Made by a program: the position numbers and the translations under genes. From Eublepharis macularius (Eukaryota; Chordata; Lepidosauria; Squamata; Eublepharidae), in contig NC_072795.1 in NCBI RefSeq assembly GCF_028583425.1, forward strand, positions 66,602,001 through 66,666,000: DNA of 64,000 bases. The letters run 5' to 3'. Each line of letters opens with the position of its first letter. The stretch's first letter is position 1. Positions 57,271 through 64,000 of this stretch are shown in pieces. The notes under the pieces were generated by a model. The model saw nothing but the letters and a program-made list of their open reading frames with translations. It ran no database searches and had not been told where the DNA came from.

Positions 57271-58190
57271 CTGTGCAGAGGAGGCTCGTAGGTCTGCTCA
57301 GGCCGCACTGATCTTCGCCACAATGTCTTTGGACTCCCCCTATTACAGGTTGCCCCATCCAGGGCCTCATCAATTGGCTCATCAGTCAGTCAAGGTTATC
57401 ATTCTCATTCCTGTGGGCACTCCCCACTCAACCCGACGGCCACCACTGATCCCAATCTCCATCAGCACACTGGCACTGCTCAGAGGAACTCAACTTGTGC
57501 TGCTTTCGGTCTTGCTATTCACCCAGAAATTGGTCTCCCTCCAGAGGATCTCAACATTGTTGATCCTTGCACTGATCTCTGTCAACGTACCAACAGTCCT
57601 GAGAGGATCACTCTCCATGCTGGAGGTCCCATTCTGGGAGAGACCCCCTCCCAGGAGACCTCATGGCTTCTGATGCTCCACTGGCCCCTACAATTATGCC
57701 ATTATCATCCATCTTCCAGTCTCAATCCAACCCCTAGTTGAGATACCAATAATAATAACTGTGCTTATATATAGCTGTTCTAGACAGATTAGTGCCACGC
57801 TCAGAGTGCTGAACAAAGCCACTATATCAGCTCAGTCCAAAGCACACTGTCCAGCTGCAGACCTGGCATTGGTCATTTTGGAGAATTGAGAGAGTCTTCT
57901 ACGTCCACAACTGTCAAAACTGCCCCATCAGAGCCAAAGGCCTGTCATTTTTCTGCTACTCTTCAGTTGTCTTCAGAGACATCGGGTCTGTAACTGACTG
58001 TTTCTGAGAATGGCCCCAATCCAGTCTTCGGTTTCTCTTCAGAGGAGGAACTTCCTGACCACCCCCTGAATGACACCCTCTGAGCATAGCAGTCTCTTAT
58101 GTTGAACAGCTGCTGCCCTAGAAACTGAAGTGGAAAACAAGCACAACTTAAAACAGGCCTGATCCTAGGGGTCTGGGACTCTGGTGGCCA
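57271..58190. other. Unassigned stretch between CR1 pieces
   Basis: Contains C-rich text with a + frame of 116 codons (57323-57673) lacking any recognised motif. It may be a leftover of a retroelement, perhaps gag of the DIRS-like element, but I cannot support this. Confidence 0.3.
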
Positions 58191-59753
58191 CCCAGGCCAG
58201 GCAGGTCAGGAAGTTGCATGAGTCTTGTCGCTTTGCTAAGCTTGTCTTCCAGCACACATTGGGGATGTTGAAGTCACCCATAATTATAAGGTTCTGATGT
58301 CTGGATACTCTACCAATCTGTTCAAGGAGGGCAGCATCCATTTCCTCTCCCTGGTCAGGCGGTCAGTAGCAGACTCCAACAACAATGCCCTTTGCCCTTC
58401 CCCCCCTTATTTCCACCCATATACTTTCCACCAGGCTGTCAACCACATTCTCCAGAACTTGCTGACAAGTCCTCACATACAATGCCACTCTGCCTCCTCT
58501 TCTACCCAGTTTTTCTTCAACAACTTGTACCCATCCACTACCACATTCCAGTCATGGGAATCATTCCACCAAGTTTCAGTAATTCCTACTATATCGTAGC
58601 CCTCTGTTTGCAAGAGAAGCTCAAGCTTGTCCTTCTTATTACCCATACTTCAGGCATTGGTATATAGGCACTTGTAGCCTTGTACCTTTGTTTGACCTGT
58701 CCTACTCAGGTGGGCCCCCGCTGTTATCACTTCTTCATTGAAATCCCCTTGTTGATCGTCCCCTTCCCACTGCGGCATCAGTTTAAAGTTCTCCTAATGA
58801 AGCTCTCCAGGCTCTTTCCCAACATTTTCTTCCCTGACCTTGAGAGGTGAAGCCCATCATGTGCTAGAAGGCCTTCTCTAAGGAAACTTATCCCATGGTC
58901 CCAGAACCCAAAGTGCTCCTGCCGGCACCACCACCTCAGCCAATGATTCATCTCGAGTATGGTCTGCTCCTTTTGCATTCCTCTTCCTTTGACAGGAAGA
59001 AGAGAATACCACCTGTGTCCCCACTGTCTTCAACTGCCTTCCAAGAGCTTCACAGTCCTCTTTAATTCTTGCAATGGTATTCGCAGCCGTGTCATTAGTT
59101 CCCACGTGAACCCGCACAAATGGGTACTGATCAGTCGGTCTAATCAGTTTCGGCAGTCAGTCTGTAATATCCTGAATTCTGGCTCCCAGCAAGCAACATA
59201 TCTCTTGTAGGGGATCTGGCCTGGACACATGACGTTCCATACCCCTAAGCAGAGAGTCCCCGATGACCATCACCTTCTGTTTTCTTCCACTTCCGTGTGG
59301 CCCCATACCCTCTTCACTCCCTCAAGGTTTTTGTGGTTCTCTTTCCACTCTCATCTCCGTCACCATCTCAAGCACCTCAAAACGATTCTTGAGCTCCAGT
59401 GGACCAGAGCGTCGCCTCAGTCCACGTCTTCCAGTTTGTACTGCAGAACTGAGAGGAGGCTCAGAAGGGAGATCGACTCTTCCTTCTTCTCTTGGACTTA
59501 TTTCTTCATGCTTGTGCAGAGCCCCCAGGCTCTTCTCAGTAAAATCCTCCCCTTCCTTGATTTCCTGAAGGGTGGTAATCCTCTCCTCCAGGCTCTGAAT
59601 CTTCTCCTCCAAAAGCCTGACCAGCTTACACTTCTGATAAGTGAAGTCCATCTTCTCTTTCGGAAGGAAAACAAACATGGCATACTCCACGCAGGTGACT
59701 GGAAAGGGGCCTTCTGTCAACATCATCACCTTCCACGTATATTCCAAGAGTAC

Positions 59754-59810
59754 TCTTCTAGCTGCAGGTTCCTTTCCTTCTCCTTCTCAGAGCCCAGATA
59801 GCTGTGATGT
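59754..59810 (-). repeat. Duplicated CR1 5' segment, unit 1
   Basis: Contains CTTCTCCTTCTCAGAGCCCA and GATAGCTGTGATG. A second copy lies at 60092-60142, about 335 bp away in the same orientation. Confidence 0.7.
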
Positions 59811-60091
59811 GCCTCTGGTGAGGAGGAGCCTAATTCAATCAAGGCTCACTCAGTAGAGGGTGCGGCCAGCAACTAGCCCCAGACAAAACAGACACTCTCC
59901 GATCAGTAACAATCCCCCTTTGCAATCAGCTCCAACTCAGGCAAAAAAGACAAACAGAAACACTTACTCCAACTGGCACCACTTTAGAGCAGGCTCTACA
60001 CACTCACACAGCCCCAAACACTGTCCTCCCACACAGTAACCTCAGCAAATTCCCCCAGCAGTTAAGGAAGGCAACAGAAAAAGACTCACCA

Positions 60092-60142
60092 CTCTAGCAG
60101 CTCCCTTTCCTGTTCCTTCTCAGAGCCCAGATGGCTGTGATG
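60092..60142 (-). repeat. Duplicated CR1 5' segment, unit 2
   Basis: Contains CTGTTCCTTCTCAGAGCCCA and GATGGCTGTGATG, matching 59754-59810 with small differences. It marks a tandem arrangement at the 5' side of the CR1 element. Confidence 0.7.
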
Positions 60143-60160
60143 TCCTCTGACTAGCCCTTA

Positions 60161-60900
60161 GAAAGCAATTTTCCTAAAATGATGAGGTTGTGTGGGTCCC
60201 CTCAGTTTGCTAAGAGGGTTGTCACAATCACTGACAAATATGGGACAGATTTTTTTATTTTTAATAAACGTATAAGGCAACTTGATATATTAGCAACAAG
60301 GATTTTGTTGCCTTAACTTGGAAAAGAAGATCAGAGAAATGTGGTATATGTAACAAAACTGGAGTTGGCATGGGGGGGGGGGGAGTTCTCGCAATGTGTA
60401 GAAAACAGACAACAATCTGCTCTTTGTTGATCCTTTTTTGCATCACTCAAGGATGTTGAACCATGCTGCTAAATTAATTGAGTTGCACAACTCACAAGCT
60501 TCAACAGAAGCATATACAGATAAAGTCTTTGTGCTGATTAAAATATGGTAACTTTGTGCAACAGCTTTATTCTTTGGCAAATGCTTCTGGACATACATTA
60601 TCATTTTTGAACCTGAATAAATGCAAACTGAAAAGTTCAATTGACTGGTTGCCTCCAAAACATTCTCAGGATTCTGTTCTCAAGCTTACCCACTTGAAAT
60701 GGCTTTATGTCTACTAGCTATGGCTTGTATTCATTGTGGATTAGAGCAGCAGCTCTCTGATTCAGGACACCTTTGAAGTGTGCCCCCAAAGGTATTCGGC
60801 TAGTCTAGAGAACATGGCGTGACCTTCAGTAAACCTATGACACACTCTACTTTGAGGTTTGCTGTTTCCCTCTGCAGGATTACAGTTGCCGTCTAGATAC
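60161..60900. other. Non-coding stretch
   Basis: No gene recognised. Contains a poly-G run near 60372-60383. Confidence 0.45.
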
Positions 60901-60903
60901 TAA

Positions 60904-62893
60904 GAGCCAAGCTCTATGCAGGGTGGATAAAAAATCAATGATTATTTAAAAAAAAATCAGATTTTTTTAATTTAAATCGAATTTTTTTTATTTAAATCAA
61001 TTTTTTTTATTTTAATAGGATTTTTTAAATAAAATGCTTTTTGAGGAAAATATATTATCATCCAAAAGGTTATTCCATCATGAAATAAGGGGTAGTTTTT
61101 AATTATGTAGCATAAGGCTGTATATGTTTAAATTTTTTGGTAAATAAATTCCATTAATCCATTCACAATGTCATGCTCTTCCAGAGGTTTCTGTAAGATT
61201 ACTGGGCAGTTTCTCTGGCTACAAGATATTATCACAGATGCTTGGTTTTGCAGTTCTCAAAACTGTGAATTTGTGTCTGCAGAGATCACATGCCTCTTCT
61301 TCACAGCAAAAATGTTATAAAATGAACAGAGTTGGAAAAAACCTTAATCCCTTTGTTCTACAAACCTACGTACACAGAATCAACCCCTTAAGTGCTAAGT
61401 TTCAAAAAGTTCAAAGAATAGAAAAAGATTGTTTGGAGTGGAATAGATCTACACAAGAAGAAACTAAGTGTGAGGAGGGAGGGGAGGGCAGTAAAAATGA
61501 GTGAAACTGGAGATAATTCACCTCACAATAATTTCATAATTATCTACAATGTGCTTCTAATAGTATTAAAAATCAATATTTTTATATAACTGGAGAACTA
61601 ATATGAACAGTTGTTATTCTAAAAATGAAATCTTCATCTAGTTGTATATTAAGGTTATACCAGCAAGAATGAATCTTTGTGTAGAAAACTATGATTTAAA
61701 TCTAGTCTTACTGACTAGTGATTTAAATCGTGATTTAAATCATGATTTAAATCAATTTCATTTAAATCAAATCCACCGTGGCTACAAGTGATGCCTGACA
61801 CCAGGAGGACACGTGTCAGTTTCCTGAAAGTTTTGATGGGAAGTGTAGGTGTCTTGTTTGACTGCTGCTGTCAGCTTAGCTCCTTCCTAGCCACTGGGGG
61901 CTGGAGGTTGCCAAGGAATTCACATAGTTAACAACATAAAACCCATATAACTTGCAGAGTTGGAGGGACAGCGCCTGCATAGAGATTGCTAGTTTTTACC
62001 ACATATGTTTATTACAAGTCAAAGCCACTGCCGGCGGGGTGCAGGGAGCTCACCTTCTGCCGGCCCAAGGGAGCCCCTGGAAGTTGCCTCTGCTCCAAGC
62101 CCCCTTGTACTGTTTCTCCGCCAGCCGGCAAAGCTGCCAGCAGCCAGGACAGTTGGGAACGCTCCACCAGCGGCAGTACAGGAAGCTTCCTGAGCCTTGC
62201 CAGCCCCACGCCTACTTCACGCCCACCACTTGCTGCCTCCTTTAGATTGGAGGAAGCCACTGCAGCTCCCCTCCTGCCCTGTCTCGGACCGGAGAGTCGC
62301 ACAAGATCCGGCAGGAGGCGGGGCAGTTCAGGAAGCTTCCTGTGTCTCACCTGCCTCACGCCTGCTATAGCTCGCCCAGCCTTTGTGGGCCCTACCTGCA
62401 ACCACCTCATTGTCTGGAGGAAGCCTCTGCAGCTCCCCTCCCGCAGGATCGACCAGGAGGTGGGGGGGGCTCTCAACAGCTGGCCAGAGGAAGAAAACAG
62501 TTGGGCCGGAAGGGGTATGCTGCCGCCGGCAGGCAAAGCAGGCGCAGGATGGGCAAGGTGCAGGAATCTTCCTGCGCTGCAGCTAGCAGAGTGCTCCCAA
62601 CTGTCCCAGCTGCTGACAGCTGGTGAGCTCCATGCACCCCACTGCCAGCAGCCTTGGCTTGTAATAAGCTTATGTGGCAAATACTAGCAATCTCTATGCA
62701 GGCACTGTCCCTCCAACTTTGCAAGGTTTTATGTTGTTAACTATGTAATTCCTTGGCAAACTCTAGCCCCCAGTGGCTGGGAAGGAGCTGAGCTGGCAGT
62801 GACAGTCAAACAAGACACCTACACTTCCCATCAAAACTTTCAGGAAACTGACACGTGCCCTCCTCATGTAAGGCGTCAATTGTAGCTTGGCTC
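60904..62893. mobile_element. Large TIR element (about 1.1 kb without insert), PIF/Harbinger-like, carrying a nested insertion
   Basis: Ends GAGCCAAGCT (60904-60913) and AGCTTGGCTC (62884-62893), flanked by TAA on both sides (60901-60903, 62894-62896). Long inverted arms of about 270 bp (about 61781-62053 and 62625-62893) face each other; words such as ACACGTGTCAGTTTCCTGAA and CATAGAGATTGCTAGT occur in both. The centre (62056-62620) is GC-rich with two direct units starting GGAAGCTTCCTG (62181, 62331). The end sequence is shared with the 102-bp MITE at 11848-11949. No transposase was recognised. Confidence 0.78.
60919..61780. mobile_element. hAT-like AT-rich DNA element nested in the TIR element
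   Basis: Begins CAGGGTGGATAAAAAATCAA and ends ATTTAAATCAAATCCACCGTG, so the termini CAGGGTGGAT and ATCCACCGTG are near-perfect inverted repeats. Subterminal regions are built of repeated ATTTAAATC words. Flanks GCTCTATG and GCTACAAG could be a decayed 8-bp duplication (5 of 8 match). An open frame at 61238-61504 shows no known motif. Confidence 0.65.
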
Positions 62894-63008
62894 TAAACCA
62901 CAAGATACTAAACTAAAAGGATCAATGGCATGAATCTGGGCAATGATTGTTCCTCACATTATCTTGTCCATTTGCTGTACCACCAAAAACCTTCCAAGCG
63001 TTCACAAT

Positions 63009-64000
63009 TTGATAGTGGAAGCCAGATTTCTAGCAGTGGAATGTACATGGAATTTAAAGAAAGTGTTGGGGATTGGAATTTATGCACCTAATGGAGCAAA
63101 AGAGAGTTTTTTTGAGGATTTGAGGAAGCAATTAGATGAACTTTCTTATGACCAGATAATTCTTGCAGGAGACTTCAATGGAGTCACAAATTTGGAGCAG
63201 GATAAAAAATCAGCAACGGCACAAAAGAAAAGAGGATTATTACCAAAGACTTTTTTTGCATTAATGCAGCAGGAAACTTTGGAAGATGTATGGAGAATAC
63301 AGAACCCCACAGGTAGACAATATACATTTTTCTCCGCAAGACATTCCACTCTATCACGAATTGATATGATCTGGGCCTCAAAAGATTTAGTGCTTTGGAC
63401 TAAGGATGTAGAAATAATGCCTATGGTAGGCTCAGATCACAACCCAATCATGTGGAAGTTTGGAAAAAGATCTAAGAGGAAAGGATGGAGAATAAATGAG
63501 GACTTGTTACAAGAGGGAGAAAATATGGAGATGTTGAGAAGGGAAACTAAGTTCTTCATACAGTACAACATGAACCGAGAAGTACCAACCAACAAGGTAT
63601 GGGATACATACAAAGCAGTAATTAGAGGTATACTGATGGACTTAAATGGAAGAGCTCGAAAGAAAAGAGAGGAGAAGAGACAGGAGATTATGGAAAAAAT
63701 AAAAGCCAAAGAAATACAATTAAAGAAAAGACCAGGGAAAAAGAAAATTTACCAGGATATTAAAATCCTTCAAGAGCAGTTGACGGCAATGAATAATAAA
63801 GAACTGGAATGGAATCTTAAGAGATTGAACCAAAAGTCGTTTGAAGGTGCAAATAAACCTGGGAAATACCTGGCATGGCAATTGAAGAAGAGAAAGGAGA
63901 AAAAGACAATAAATAAAATATGTGAGGACAATAAAGTACATTTGGAACAGACTGCTATTAGTAGAGCTTTTTACAAATTTTATGCTAAATTGTATGACAA
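63009..64000 (+). mobile_element. L1 ORF2 endonuclease region, 5'-truncated, open to window end
   Basis: One frame stays open from about 63009 to the edge. It reads as the C-terminal half of the L1 apurinic-type endonuclease and the following linker: RFLAVECTWNLKKVL, GIYAPNGAKESFFEDLRKQL, ILAGDFNG (catalytic motif, 63168-63182), RIDMIWAS and MVGSDHNPI (SDH motif, 63432-63440), then a Lys/Glu-rich linker ending FYKFYAKLYD, just before the reverse transcriptase. The first part of the endonuclease is missing. The rest of ORF2 should continue to the right. Confidence 0.88.

Larger units (their letters stand above)
58195..60160 (-). mobile_element. CR1 LINE: 5' region, ORF1 with coiled coil and esterase domain, start of ORF2 endonuclease
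   Basis: On the - strand: a 5' region (59760-60160), ORF1 with a coiled coil (CKLVRLLEEKIQSLEERITT near 59600) and a PLSSAVQTGRRGLRRRS motif, then an SGNH-esterase-like part with GDSLLRGMERHVS (near 59215-59262), VHVGTNDTA (near 59088-59114) and HDGLHLSRSGKKML (near 58825-58862). ORF2 follows with CLYTNACSMGNKKDKLELL and YDIVGITETWWNDS (about 58555-58665), the CR1 endonuclease start. Stops and frameshifts interrupt all parts. Confidence 0.82.

Noticed and set aside
61986..62687. Frames over 220 codons on both strands at about the same place
   Set aside because: They fall in the GC-rich, partly palindromic core of the TIR element and read as mirror images rich in Ala/Pro/Ser. Not a gene.

Overview
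This is vertebrate nuclear DNA from a squamate reptile (lizard or snake). The evidence is spliced genes with long introns, plus interspersed repeats typical of squamates: a 5S-rRNA-derived SINE, tRNA-derived Sauria-type SINEs, CR1, L2-like and L1 LINEs, Penelope-like and DIRS-like retroelements, and many short DNA transposons. The species cannot be named from the sequence.

The window holds two convergent protein genes. On the + strand, 15 coding exons (2786-26522) encode all but the N-terminus of PDZD7, the three-PDZ scaffold of the Usher type 2 ankle-link complex in hair cells. On the - strand, four coding exons (37662 down to 31610) encode a complete LZTS2, a coiled-coil protein of the Fez1/LZTS family. 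As I recall, the same convergent PDZD7-LZTS2 order exists in human, so this is conserved synteny. About 5.1 kb lies between the two stop codons. It holds both 3' UTRs and few repeats.

PDZD7 introns carry SINEs, LINE 3' ends, hAT-like MITEs and a palindromic Penelope-like insertion with a hammerhead-ribozyme core on the antisense strand (11669-11975). That insertion is itself interrupted by a 102-bp MITE.

From about 38 kb to the end the window is mostly transposon territory: an L1 inside an L2-like element (38480-40322), a Penelope-like palindrome with 124-bp arms and hammerhead cores on both strands (43454-43757), a hAT-like MITE with an exact 8-bp target duplication (51643-52313), a DIRS-like element on the - strand (about 53880-56490), a CR1 3' piece (+), a CR1 with esterase-type ORF1 and endonuclease (-), a nested DNA-transposon composite (60904-62893), and an L1 ORF2 endonuclease frame running off the right edge. 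I recognised no further host gene there. The 5' non-coding exons of LZTS2 may lie in this part but could not be identified.

The strongest non-textbook signals are the two Penelope-like palindromes with hammerhead cores and the nested insertions whose target-site duplications can be read directly. I did not find a clearly new biological system.
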